Source: a bacterium (GTDB lineage Bacteria > Planctomycetota > Planctomycetia > Planctomycetales > Planctomycetaceae). Taken from it: a DNA stretch of 64,000 nucleotides. The stretch spans positions 310,001 to 374,000 of the forward strand of contig WGME01000009.1 of assembly GCA_016125225.1 (NCBI GenBank), in the 5' to 3' direction. Shown piece after piece: positions 44,127 to 52,900 of this stretch. A model generated the notes under the pieces. It was given only the letters and a program-made list of their open reading frames with translations, was not told where the DNA came from and searched no databases. The translations under genes were made by a program, and so were the position numbers. Positions within the stretch are counted from its first letter, which is position 1, and every line of letters begins with the position of its first letter.

Positions 44127-44562
44127 CCTGCCGATTGCCGGAGCCTGCTCAGCGGGTTCCGGTATATCATCCACGGCTTCTACAGTTTCCAATCCCAAGA
44201 TTCCAGATTCTGGGCACATCGCCGTCCGGGCCACCGCGTGCTCACGGGCTGCGCTTCGCTCCGGTCCTCTGCGAGGGACGGCTACCGCCCCCTTCCGCCC
44301 ACTTGTGCAGCGGCCTATCGGCCTGAATCGGACACCTTCGGTGCGGGCGCTTTCTGACGGAATGACAGGGGGCGCATCCCCCGCTGCATCAAGGATTCCC
44401 TTCGGCGTTCGGCGCGGCCTCCTCCCCAATCTTCCGCGCTCGCAAAGCCTCGCTTGTGCAGACCGGGTGCCCCTCCGCACCGAACGTCCTTGACTCCGCT
44501 CCCCCCTTCGACTTTGGGCTTTCGCCCCCCTTCCGCCGAAAAACGCTGTTCGCGTTTCGCGG
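44127..44562. other. Gene-free interval before the IS element
   Basis: About 436 bases. Only short shadow frames are present. Several GC-rich partial repeats occur but I see no conserved gene. The IS element is inserted at its right end, so any feature here may be interrupted. Confidence 0.45.
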
Positions 44563-44579
44563 TGACGTGCTCCCCAGTT

Positions 44580-45455
44580 TTATACCAGTGCGGAACCGAG
44601 TCGCTGAAACCTATAATCTGAGTTAAAGATAGAAGCAAGAGCGTGCTCGATTCGCCCCTCAACAGGGCAAGTGAGAGTACGCTCTTGCGCGGCTGCCGCA
44701 AACTCCGACGGCGTAAGGTTACCTAGACGGCCATGCGGTCGGACATGGTTGTAATCCTCACGCCAGTCGGCGATCACGTCTCGGGCATGGGCTAGGCTTA
44801 CAAACCAGCGCTCATTCAGGCATTCATCCCGCATGCGGCCGTTAAAGCTTTCGACAAAGCCATTCTGCATGGGCTTGCCAGGCGAGATGAAATGCCAGTG
44901 CAACCGTGTTTCTGCCCAAGTGAGGATGGCTCGACTGGTAAACTCCGTTCCGTTATCGGACACGATCATCTGGGGACAGCCACGATGCTCGCACAGGAAG
45001 TCCAGTTCCCGCACCACCCGCACACCCGGCAACGACGTATCGACCACCGCCGCCAGGCACTCCCGCGTGTAATCGTCCACGACGTTCAATACCCGGAACC
45101 GGCGGCCATCGGCCAGGCTGTCGTGAACAAAGTCGAGACTCCAACGCTGGTTGGGACCGGTTGGGCTCATGATCGGTGATCGTGTCCCAAGCGACCGCGT
45201 GCGGCCACCTCGCTTACGCACAGTCAGGCCATTGTCATGGTACAAGCGGTAGATTTTCTTGTGGTTAATGTTATATCCCTCCCGTCGCAGCATCCAGTGC
45301 AGACGCCGGTAGCCAAACCGGCGGCGTTCAACAGCCAGTTCCTTCAGCCGCCCTACCAGACCGGCGTCATCTTGCACCGGCTGGTAGCGGCAACTGCCAC
45401 GGTTAGCCTTGATCAAATTACATGCCCGTCGCTGGCTGATCCCAAACCCAGCCAC
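44580..45455 (-). CDS. IS3 family transposase OrfB (DDE domain)
   Basis: 291 aa from the marked ATG, but the frame is continuous upstream to the frameshift at 45497-45504, so in vivo it is made as part of OrfAB. It has HTH_21 ([28 protein letters not shown]) and the rve integrase core with [24 protein letters not shown] (first D), [10 protein letters not shown] (second D) and [16 protein letters not shown] (catalytic E). The N-terminal [16 protein letters not shown] is the IS407-group signature. Confidence 0.93.
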   Translation of the reverse strand: MAGFGISQRRACNLIKANRGSCRYQPVQDDAGLVGRLKELAVERRRFGYRRLHWMLRREGYNINHKKIYRLYHDNGLTVRKRGGRTRSLGTRSPIMSPTGPNQRWSLDFVHDSLADGRRFRVLNVVDDYTRECLAAVVDTSLPGVRVVRELDFLCEHRGCPQMIVSDNGTEFTSRAILTWAETRLHWHFISPGKPMQNGFVESFNGRMRDECLNERWFVSLAHARDVIADWREDYNHVRPHGRLGNLTPSEFAAAAQERTLTCPVEGRIEHALASIFNSDYRFQRLGSALV

Positions 45456-45493
45456 TAGTTGCTCAACGGCTAACCGTTTGGCGGCGGGCGTTA

Positions 45494-45757
45494 CTATTTT
45501 TTTTCGAGCAGAAACTGCAACCCCTGCTTATCCAGAGTCAAATCCGCCACAATTTGCTTCAGCCGGCGGTTCTCGTCTTCCAGGTGTTGTAGCCGCCGAA
45601 CATCCGATGTTTCCATCCCATTGTATTTGGCTTTCCAAGCGTAATACGTTGATTCATGGATGCCATGCTCACGACAGATGTCGGCTGTCTTCATGCCGGC
45701 TTGGCCAGCTTTAAGTACCTGAATGATTTTTTCTTCACTGTATCGATTGCTCTTCAT
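45494..45757 (-). CDS. IS3 family transposase OrfA
   Basis: 87 aa from ATG 45757 ([19 protein letters not shown]). HTH ([24 protein letters not shown]) and leucine-zipper-like segment ([26 protein letters not shown]). It ends LLEKK just after the A8 tract (45497-45504 on the plus strand), where a -1 shift would join it to OrfB, as is usual for IS3 elements. A longer start at 45814 is weaker. Confidence 0.92.
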   Translation of the reverse strand: MKSNRYSEEKIIQVLKAGQAGMKTADICREHGIHESTYYAWKAKYNGMETSDVRRLQHLEDENRRLKQIVADLTLDKQGLQFLLEKK

Positions 45758-45832
45758 AGTCGAGTCTCCTTTCGTGGGTTGAAACTTAGAAGACTCGGAT
45801 CGACTTTGGTACAAAAAACGGGGAGCACGTCA

Positions 45833-46150
45833 GCGGAAGCGGGAATCACTGATTCAACATCCCAACCCGGACCTGAAGGAAGGCCGACCAAGCGTCCGGG
45901 AACGCCGCGCCCGTTCGGGCATCGCGGCGACAATGCCAATAGATTCGCGACCTGCTACCCCTCCGTACCCGGTCGAAGCAGCATTGCACCGACATCATCC
46001 GGTTCAGCCACGGGGCGAGTAGCAACAACAAATCCCGGCCGTCCTCGCGGCAGGGTGCCGGATAGTCGCACCGAACTGTGGAATGTAGCGCCCGGCGCGT
46101 GCGGTTCATGCCGATTGACTTGGGCCGCTTGTTTGCGCTACAAGCCTGCG
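45833..46150. other. Gene-free interval after the IS element
   Basis: 318 bases between the IS right end and the next gene. I found only short shadow frames and no promoter or strong structure. Confidence 0.45.
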
Positions 46151-46399
46151 ATGGACTACGACAAAGACAAAGTAGACGAGGCCGTGCTGGCTTTGCTCTA
46201 CCTCACGATGCACTCCAACCGCATTGAAACGCGGGCTTGGAAAGGCCATGACTGGGATGCACTGGACCGCCTCTCTCAGAAGGGCTATATCAGCAATCCG
46301 AGAAGCAAGACCAAGTCTGTCGCCATCACCGACGCTGGGAAGAAGAAAGCCGAGCGACTGTTCCGCAAACTGTTCGCCGCTGGAGGCACCGACGCCTAA
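46151..46399 (+). CDS. DUF6429-like small protein
   Basis: 82 aa, MDYDKDKVDEAVLALLYLTM followed by RAWKGHDWDALDRLSQKGYISNPRSKTKSVAITDAGKKKAERLF. This matches the DUF6429 pattern as I remember it: a small helical, winged-helix-like protein. The start at 46151 was chosen because that is where the family begins. Ribosome site is poor. Function unknown; it faces the truncated relaxase gene. Confidence 0.8.
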   Translation: MDYDKDKVDEAVLALLYLTMHSNRIETRAWKGHDWDALDRLSQKGYISNPRSKTKSVAITDAGKKKAERLFRKLFAAGGTDA

Positions 46400-46428
46400 C
46401 CCGACCGCACACGTGGCTCTGTGGAAGA

Positions 46429-47544
46429 CTAGGGCCTTAATGCCGCCATCTTGCGACCGGCCACGTCGCTCCAGATCAACGGACGATGGCCCAGCTCGCG
46501 CGTAACGCTCTCAATCGTGACCGTGCCTATCCCGTGTTTCAATGCCTCGGTAACGAGCTTGCGCTCCGGCACCATCGACGCTCCTGCGAAACAATGGGCA
46601 ATGGCAAGATCGACCGCCACTGTTTCTCCGTTGACCTCCCGCGCGCAAGGCGTCTCGCGGCGGTAAACCGACGCCAACAATTGCCGTTCCTGCGCGGTCA
46701 ATCGGGTTTTCCATTCTTTCCGCAAAGCCTCGAAGCCCTTCGGAATCCCGGTCCATTTTTCGCGCGTCTTGGGCCCCAGTGCCGCTTTCCACTCCGGGTG
46801 CGTGATACCCCGGTCACGGGCCACCCTCTCGATCCGCTCTGTCCGCCGGGAAAACCGTTTGAGAACATCTGCCGGTATCCCGGCAATCTCGAAATCCTTC
46901 CGCTTCCGCTGCACCCTGAAGCCCAGGTCCTGGAGCTTGTTCGCAACGCGAACGCGGAACGCTGCCTCGAAGTACGGGGCATCGGTCTTAATGTCCCGGA
47001 ATCGACCAGCCTTCCAGCGGCTCTCCTGTTCATCCCAGGTCATGTTGAACACAAAGACGTAAGCCTGTAGCTGAGGATCGCACAGCCCCCCAACCGGCGA
47101 CGAAGTCCTATGGATAAACTCTGCCCAGACCATGTTGCCGGTTGTTCGCGCAGTGTTCTGGCGTGCCTTGCGCACACGTGCCTTCATCTCTCCTTCCATC
47201 TCGCACATGCTTTCACCGACCGCTGCACGGAACACGTCCAGAATGGCCCAATCGCCACTCATCCCGTCAAGCAACGACACCGACTTCGACACCGAGAATC
47301 TGAAAGTGTAACCTACCGTCCGGTTTGAGCGAGTTCGCACCGTGACGGGAGTTCCGGTTCTGGGGTCCTGGTTGTCGCACAATCGGCGGAAGGAGAGCGG
47401 GTCCACCGTTCCTTTCAGGCCAAGCCGACACGCGCCCTTGCCACCCCAGAAGCCGATTATTCCCCGTCCGTCACGGTAATATCCGGCCGCTGCATAACAC
47501 CGCTTGGCGTACTCGGCACTACTCTGTTCGCTGATCCGAAGCAT
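46429..47544 (-). CDS. Truncated TrwC relaxase domain (paralogue, helicase lost)
   Basis: 371 aa. It aligns almost end to end with the first ~370 residues of the relaxase at 37992-40688: SSAEYAKRCYAAAGYYRDGR, LCDPQLQAYVFVFNMTWDE, RVRVANKLQDLGFRVQRKRKDF. It then stops at VAGRKMAALRP where the other protein goes on into the helicase. The HxH motif is altered (LQAYVFVF instead of LHAHVFVF), so metal binding and nicking are probably lost. It is either a decaying copy or a stand-alone relaxase-like DNA binder. Sequence identity to the intact copy looks high but not recent. Confidence 0.8.
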   Translation of the reverse strand: MLRISEQSSAEYAKRCYAAAGYYRDGRGIIGFWGGKGACRLGLKGTVDPLSFRRLCDNQDPRTGTPVTVRTRSNRTVGYTFRFSVSKSVSLLDGMSGDWAILDVFRAAVGESMCEMEGEMKARVRKARQNTARTTGNMVWAEFIHRTSSPVGGLCDPQLQAYVFVFNMTWDEQESRWKAGRFRDIKTDAPYFEAAFRVRVANKLQDLGFRVQRKRKDFEIAGIPADVLKRFSRRTERIERVARDRGITHPEWKAALGPKTREKWTGIPKGFEALRKEWKTRLTAQERQLLASVYRRETPCAREVNGETVAVDLAIAHCFAGASMVPERKLVTEALKHGIGTVTIESVTRELGHRPLIWSDVAGRKMAALRP

Positions 47545-47553
47545 GGTCGTCGG

Positions 47554-47578
47554 GCTATCACGTCAGCGTTAATTATTC
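47554..47578. promoter_or_regulatory. Conserved box upstream of the truncated relaxase
   Basis: GCTATCAC (47554-47561), five bases, then CGTTAATTATTC. Matches the box before the intact relaxase (40702-40726). It lies 10 bases before the start codon of the truncated copy, versus 14 before the intact one. Confidence 0.5.
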
Positions 47579-47646
47579 GCTAATGGCTCGTCGCCAGCAC
47601 CTGTTGAGCCTGGTGTGCAGTGACGTTCACAAACACGGGTGATATT

Positions 47647-47675
47647 TTGACAATACCGACGATCCGCGCTATCAT
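47647..47675 (+). promoter_or_regulatory. Near-consensus sigma70-type promoter without an obvious gene
   Basis: TTGACA (47647-47652), 17-base spacer, TATCAT (47670-47675). Downstream there is a frame from 47682 but its composition is not protein-like. The transcript would cross the inverted-repeat region at 48020-48144, so a non-coding or replication-related RNA is possible. Confidence 0.45.
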
Positions 47676-48019
47676 CGTCCTATGGTCAGTACACCTTTCC
47701 ATACCTCTCCATCTGAAGCGTTCGTCCCACAGGCCGAACCGCCATCCAGACATCATTTCCGAGAGCCGGATAACCACCGGCGTTCGGCTGCCGCTTTCCT
47801 ATCCCGGCGAGCACCTGCGAGCCGCCGGCGAATGCCCCGCATGATGCCCGTATCCCCGCCGGTGCCGCCGTCTCTGCCGGCCACCGCCACTTCCGCGTTG
47901 CATCGCATAAGGCGAGGCACGCACACCGCATCGCCGGGCCTGCATCAAGGCAGTACCGGCATCCCGACTCGCAGGTGTGCAGGAGCAGTTTTTTCGAGGG
48001 TTGCCAATCCGTTTTTTGA

Positions 48020-48075
48020 ACAGGCATCTCCCCTATGCACGGCATAGGCCGACTTTCCCGGGGAAAGATGCCTGT
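48020..48075. repeat. Cloverleaf-like three-way junction
   Basis: Outer stem ACAGGCAT/ATGCCTGT (8 bp, 48020-48027 with 48068-48075). Inside are two hairpins: CCTATGC-acg-GCATAGG (48032-48048) and CTTTCC-cgg-GGAAAG (48053-48067), each perfect with a 3-nt loop. The structure can form in single-stranded DNA or RNA. Such forms occur at relaxase or Rep nicking sites and single-strand origins. Confidence 0.65.
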
Positions 48076-48082
48076 CCTGGTC

Positions 48083-48144
48083 ACGAAACTGCATCATATC
48101 GCGGCTTGCATAATGCACAGCCACGAATGACTGGCGAGTTTCGT
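48083..48144. repeat. Inverted repeat next to the junction
   Basis: ACGAAACT (48083-48090) pairs with AGTTTCGT (48137-48144), enclosing TGCAT...ATGCA as a smaller inverted repeat. With the preceding element it makes a stretch of about 125 bases full of inverted repeats. Confidence 0.5.
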
Positions 48145-48444
48145 CACAGGCGTCGCAATGCGTCATAGCTGAATGCCGCGATTGCTTCACACGAGGGGCG
48201 CCTTCTCGACTTTCCGGCTACCCAAGTTGCGGCATCCATGATCGCATCTTGGGACCCGCGCCACAAAGTCGGGGCGATAGGCAGGCGGCGGCTGTGCAAT
48301 TGAAAGATTGCCCCAAACGGACGGAAAAGCGCAACCGGCACAAAGCCAGAGTTTCCGCGCATCTGCGAGACTCTATAGCTTTGTAAACCGCAGGAACACT
48401 CATATTTATTCCCACGAACACGCGCAAACCCGCACTCAGCCTTG

Positions 48445-48473
48445 TTGCGCGACCATATATAAAGTGTTAATAT
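48445..48473 (+). promoter_or_regulatory. Candidate promoter for the 48524 gene
   Basis: TTGCGC (48445-48450), 17 bases, TAATAT (48468-48473), in an AT-rich patch. Weak match to the -35 consensus, reasonable -10. About 50 bases before the start codon. Confidence 0.4.
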
Positions 48474-48523
48474 CGTGAATGTGGGTTAATGATTAGCCCG
48501 CATATCGTCAAGGAGGATTTCAC

Positions 48524-48967
48524 ATGTCAGAACGTGAACGCACACCAGATCAAGAGTCAACAGAAACCACCACCGTCGTCGCCGAACCACCCACAGCCGA
48601 AACCAGCCCAGCCAGGCCGAGTTTCGCCGAAAGGGTTGGTCAAAGGAAATGGGTAACCGCCCCCGATCCGTTCGGCATCGCCATTGATAACCTTGCCGGC
48701 GTCCGCCTCTTCGAGAGCAAGCAGGATCGCCAAATGGCAATCAAGTTTGGCGAAGGCCGCCCCGAGGACAAGCCGAGCCAGGCGGTCATCGACAAGATGA
48801 AAGAGGCAGGATTCCGGTGGAACCCGGCAGACAGGATATGGGCCTATCCAGTCAGGTCCGACTCGGCCATGAGCACGCGGATCGAGGCTGAACGGCTTTA
48901 TCAGGACGTGTGCAAAATGATCCGGCGCGAGAAGGGCATCGAGACCGGACAGGAAATTCCCTTCTAA
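48524..48967 (+). CDS. Hypothetical element protein, 147 aa
   Basis: ATG 48524 with the strong AAGGAGGA site. The first 50 residues are Thr/Pro/Ala-rich and disordered. The folded part has FAERVGQRKWVTAPDPFGIAIDNLAGVRLFESKQDRQMAIKFGEGRPEDKPSQAVIDKMKEAGFRW and a helical end (VCKMIRREKGIETGQEIPF). I recall such proteins from plasmid and ICE regions of planctomycetes and proteobacteria next to methylase-helicase genes. The exact function is unknown. Confidence 0.72.
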   Translation: MSERERTPDQESTETTTVVAEPPTAETSPARPSFAERVGQRKWVTAPDPFGIAIDNLAGVRLFESKQDRQMAIKFGEGRPEDKPSQAVIDKMKEAGFRWNPADRIWAYPVRSDSAMSTRIEAERLYQDVCKMIRREKGIETGQEIPF

Positions 48968-48987
48968 CAGAGAGTCGAAGTGATTCT

Positions 48988-49197
48988 ATGACCGTACCCC
49001 CAAAATACAATCTTCATGACCTTGGCTCTCAGGCCCAGTTTATGTCGAAAAACTGCGACAACGAGCGGATGGCGATGATTCTTCAGTATGTCGCCCTCGG
49101 CTCCATGATCGTCATGACTGGAGCCGCAGCCACCCAAATCTTGAGAGACGTGTTCGGTTCACCGGGTTCCGAACGTGGTCGCGGCAGGTCAAGATGA
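48988..49197 (+). CDS. Small membrane protein
   Basis: 69 aa from ATG 48988. After a polar start (MTVPPKYNLHDLGSQAQFMSK) comes the membrane segment MAMILQYVALGSMIVMTGAAATQIL and a basic tail (SERGRGRSR). 20 bases behind the previous gene, so probably co-transcribed. Function unknown. Confidence 0.6.
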   Translation: MTVPPKYNLHDLGSQAQFMSKNCDNERMAMILQYVALGSMIVMTGAAATQILRDVFGSPGSERGRGRSR

Positions 49198-49388
49198 GTA
49201 CCTTGCCAACAGACCGGCAAATACGAGGCGGCAGCCGGGCCGAATGCCGGGAACCAGGATTAGCTGATGGTTCCTGACGATGGCACGGAAACCGCCGGAT
49301 TGGCGACAACCCTCATTGTTTTCATTCGACCCAGGTATCCTGCCTGAGCCTCAAGACAACGCAACCCCTCAACCCGAAGGAGACCAAC

Positions 49389-49706
49389 ATGCAGTACAAG
49401 ACAATCGTTCTCGAACTCCTGCAACAACAAACGGAGATGCACGACCAGCTTCGCAAGGAGCGGAAGCTGCTCCCGGCGCTGGAGTTCTACGCCAGGGAAC
49501 TGAAGACCAGCCACGAAGCCTGGAAGGAAACTCTCTCCCAGAGCAACCCTGCCAGCAATCTGAGCCAGATCGCCAGCGAAGCAATGGAGATGGCAGTCAA
49601 GGAACTGGAGGATCGTTTGCAGACCGCATCGCACGACAACGATCAGGAAGCACTCTCCCTCGACGCGGCAATGGCCTTCGTCCGCAATCGCACGTCTCGC
49701 GGCTAA
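49389..49706 (+). CDS. Small helical protein (105 aa)
   Basis: ATG 49389 sits 6 nt after GAAGGAGA, a strong ribosome site. MQYKTIVLELLQQQTEMHDQLRKERKLLPALEFYARELKTSHEAWKETLSQSNPASNLSQIASEAMEMAVKELEDRL is a mostly helical, coiled-coil-rich protein. It lies out of frame inside a long open stretch that can be joined to the methylase-helicase gene. I take this small gene as the real one and the overlapping frame as incidental. Function unknown; a similar protein is common in plasmid modules. Confidence 0.75.
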   Translation: MQYKTIVLELLQQQTEMHDQLRKERKLLPALEFYARELKTSHEAWKETLSQSNPASNLSQIASEAMEMAVKELEDRLQTASHDNDQEALSLDAAMAFVRNRTSRG

Positions 49707-49777
49707 AGGCGTCGCAGCGAACGCTGTTTGATTCCCTTTCCGACGACCCATCTCCCGCCGAACCGGTCCCGCCAGGG

Positions 49778-49966
49778 CCTTCACATGACGGCACGCTAAT
49801 CAGCCCGCCGGGCCATGCAAGCGAAAAATCGGTTCCCCCTGAAGGTCTCCCCCAATTTTCCGCTGGCACGGTCGCTACGCGAGCGGAGCCCCGGTCTGGG
49901 GCTGATTCTCTTGCGAGCCGTCAGGCCCCAGTTGCGGGGCCGGAAACGCAAGAGGGAGACCACGAC
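49778..49966 (+). ncRNA. Structured leader RNA, copy 2 (radC-motif-like)
   Basis: Homologous to 42851-43032 along its whole length. Helices: outer GGTCTCCC (49844-49851)/GGGAGACC (49954-49961), CGCT/AGCG hairpin, AGCCCC/GGGGCT hairpin (near 49887-49903), CTCTTGCG (49908-49915)/CGCAAGAG (49947-49954), and GGCCCC/GGGGCC (49924-49941). The 3' strand of the outer stem, GGGAGACC, includes the ribosome site of GTG 49967, so a folded outer stem would hide it. This predicts control at translation of the methylase-helicase. From memory it resembles radC-motif RNAs; not checked. Confidence 0.7.
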
Positions 49967-52900
49967 GTGCAAGGAACACAACTCAGCTTTCAGCTAGACC
50001 GACCGCCACCCAGCCGATTTACGGCTCCACCGGAACAACCCAGGAAGCCAGCGGTTCAGCCGCCGCTTTCCGCACCGGCAACTATTTCCAGCGGTGAGAA
50101 ATCCAAAGCACGCGACATCATCGCCGCCATCCGCACGCTGAAGAACATCGAGAACGAAAATCGGCGAGCGACAGATGACGAACGGCCAGCGCTCGCCCGC
50201 TTCGGCGGCTTCGGTGCAGTGGCCCTGTCCATTTTTCCCGATCCCGTGACCGGCAGATACAAGGACACCGGCTGGCAAGCACTCGGTGAGGAACTGCAAT
50301 CGCTGCTGACGCCGCAGGAATACGACAGCGCCAAACGGACCACGTTCAACGCCTTCTACACGTCACCCACCGTCATCGGCGGAATTCATGATGCCATCAG
50401 CCGCTTGGGCGTGCCCGAATCGGCGACCATCCTGGAGCCAGGCTGCGGCACAGGCAATTTCATGAGCCAGGGGAAGCCGGGCAACCGCTTCATCGGCGTC
50501 GAACTCGACTCCATCTCCGGCCGGATCGCCCGTGCCCTGCATCCCGAACACGACATCCGCATCGAAAGTTTCCGCGACACGACGCTGCCTGAGAATCGGA
50601 TTGACGCCGTGATCGGCAACGTGCCGTTTGCCGATTTGAAGCTCGACCATCACGGCCAGAAGTTTTCCCTGCACGACTATTTCTTCGCCAAGTCCGTGGA
50701 CGCATTGAAGCCCGGCGGAGTGCTGGCACTCGTGACTTCGCACTTCACCCTCGACAAACAAAATGCCGCGATCCGCGAATACCTGGCCTCGAAAGCCGAC
50801 TTCGTGGGAGCGATCCGGCTGCCATCGGATGCGTTCAAGCGAGAAGGAACCGCCGTGGTGACCGACATCGTTTTTCTTCGGAAGCGTGACCGGGGCGAAC
50901 CTGCCCGCCACGTCGATCCCGACTGGCTGGGCATCGCACCGCTGGAGATCGATGGCGCAGAGGTTCCGGTAAACCGCTACTTCCTGAACCATCCCGAAAT
51001 GGTGCTGGGCAACTGGTCCCGCAAGGACACGCTGTACGGCGGGGAAGGCTTTAGCGTTACGAGCAACGGCGACCTGAGCCAGAAGCTCCGGGAAGCCGTC
51101 AGCCGCCTACCGCGATTTGAAGGCATTCGGGCGACGACGGAGCAGAAGGAAGAAAAAGCACCAGCGTTTGTCCCACCGCCACCCGAGCGGCATATCGGCG
51201 AAGGCAGCTTTTTCATCGGCGATGACCGCATCATCTACCAATCCGAAGGCGGACAGGGCAGCCCCGTTGTCTACGGCGGTACAACGCTGAAGGCGGATGG
51301 AACGCTCACCGGAAAGCGCCTGGCTGCCCTCTTGGGGCTACGTGACCGTGCCCGCCGCGTACTGCAATCACAGAACGAAGGCTGGCCCGAAGCAAACCGT
51401 GAGACCGCACGTCGCGAACTGAATTTGGCTTACGACCGTTTCGTGACCACCTACGGACCGATCAACAAGACCACCTTCGGCGCGACCACCGATGGGAGCG
51501 CGATCCGGCGGATGCCCAATCTCGTCAAGTTCCGCGAAGACCCGGACGCGATGCTGGTCATGTCGCTGGAGGACTACGACGAGGTTACGGGGAAAGGAAC
51601 CAAAGCCGCCATCATGACGAGGGACGTGGTGGGGAAAACGCCGCCCATCACCCACGTCCGCAGCGCCGAGGAAGGGTTGCTGGTATCTCTCAACCAAAAA
51701 GGAGCGGTGGACCTGCCGTTCATCGGAACGCTTTACGGCAAGCAGAAAGCAGAAATCGTCGCCGAGTTGGGCGACCTGATCTATCCTGACCCGGAAACCA
51801 GAACCTGGCAGACCGCCGACGCCTATCTCTCCGGGAATGTCCGCGCCAAACTCGCCACCGCTGAACGCGCCGGTTCTCCCTTTGTCCGCAACGTCAACGC
51901 CCTGCGCACCGTGCAACCTGAGGACGTTCTGCCCGGCGACATCGACGCCAATCTGGGCGCACCGTGGATACCGGAGAGCGACATCCAGGCATTTGCGGCT
52001 GATCTATTCCACGTCGAGCCGTCTGCGGTCCCGGTTGCTCATCTGAAAAAAGATGCCGTCTGGAGCCTCGACGCCAGCTACGCCGCCAAGGCATCCGTCG
52101 CCGCCACTTCCGAGTATGGCACTTCTCGCGCCAACGGCACCGGGCTGCTGGAACTGGCCCTCAACATGAAATCGCCGACCATCTACGACACCATCCATGA
52201 TGGCGACCGCGAGGAGCGCGTCGTCAACCAGGAAGCGACGATGGCCGCCCGCGAGAAGCAGAAGCTCATTAAAGAGCGATTCCGGTCCTGGGTGTTCAGC
52301 GATCCTGACCGCACCGAGCGGTTGGTACGAATTTACAACGACACCTACAACAATTTGCGTCCCCGCCTGTTCGACGGTGGACACCTCGACTTCCCCGGCA
52401 TGAACCAGACGCTATCTCTGCGGCCCCACCAGAAGGATGCCGTGTGGCGGGGCATGAGCAGCGGCAACACGCTGCTGGCCCACGTTGTCGGCGCAGGCAA
52501 GACGTTCACGATGGCCGCAACGGGCATGAAGATGAAGGAAGCCGGTCTCATCAAAAAGCCAATGTACGTTGTCCCCAACCACCTGCTGGAGCAATTCTCC
52601 CGCGAGTTCATGCAGCTTTACCCGAATGCCCGGCTGCTGGTCGCCTCCAAGGAAGACCTGACCAAGGAGCGCCGCAAGATGCTGACCGCCAAGATCGCCA
52701 GCGGCGAATGGGACGGGATCATTGTCACGCATTCATCCTTCGAGCGGATCGGCATGTCGCGGGATTACCAGGAGAAGTTCCTCACCGAGCAGATCGCAGA
52801 ATATGACGAACTGCTACGGGAGCACGCCGCCGACAGGGGAGCCAACCGCAACCTCATCAAGACCATCGAGAAACAGAAGGCAGCCAGATGCGAACGCCTG

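Larger units (their letters stand above)
44563..45832 (-). mobile_element. IS3-family (IS407 group-like) insertion sequence
   Basis: 1270 bp with TG...CA ends and inverted repeats of about 40 bp (outer part TGACGTGCTCCCC, then imperfect to the shared CCGAGTC). The flanking bases GCGG (44559-44562 and 45833-45836) are a perfect 4-bp target duplication, so the insertion is recent and simple. It carries orfA and orfB with a T8/A8 slippery stretch between them. The transposase is intact, and the element should be active. Confidence 0.93.
47545..48523. other. Gene-free, inverted-repeat-rich interval (possible origin)
   Basis: About 980 bases without a recognisable gene. It contains the relaxase upstream box, the promoter at 47647, the three-way junction at 48020-48075, a second inverted repeat at 48083-48144, and a promoter at 48445 for the next gene. 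Next to a relaxase gene this is a place where an oriT or replication origin would be expected. Confidence 0.5.

Noticed and set aside
44315-44701. Minus-strand frame of 128 aa at the left end of the IS
   Set aside because: Crosses the IS boundary and has no family features; a shadow created by the insertion.
47682-48047. Plus-strand frame of 121 aa after the promoter at 47647
   Set aside because: Composition rich in Pro, Arg, His and Ser without conserved pattern, no ribosome site; judged non-coding.
49280-49966. N-terminal extension of the methylase-helicase (start at ATG 49280)
   Set aside because: Weak ribosome site, low-complexity Pro/Gln/Arg-rich product, conflict with the 105-aa gene and the structured leader; GTG 49967 has a better ribosome site and a leader of the same length as copy 1.
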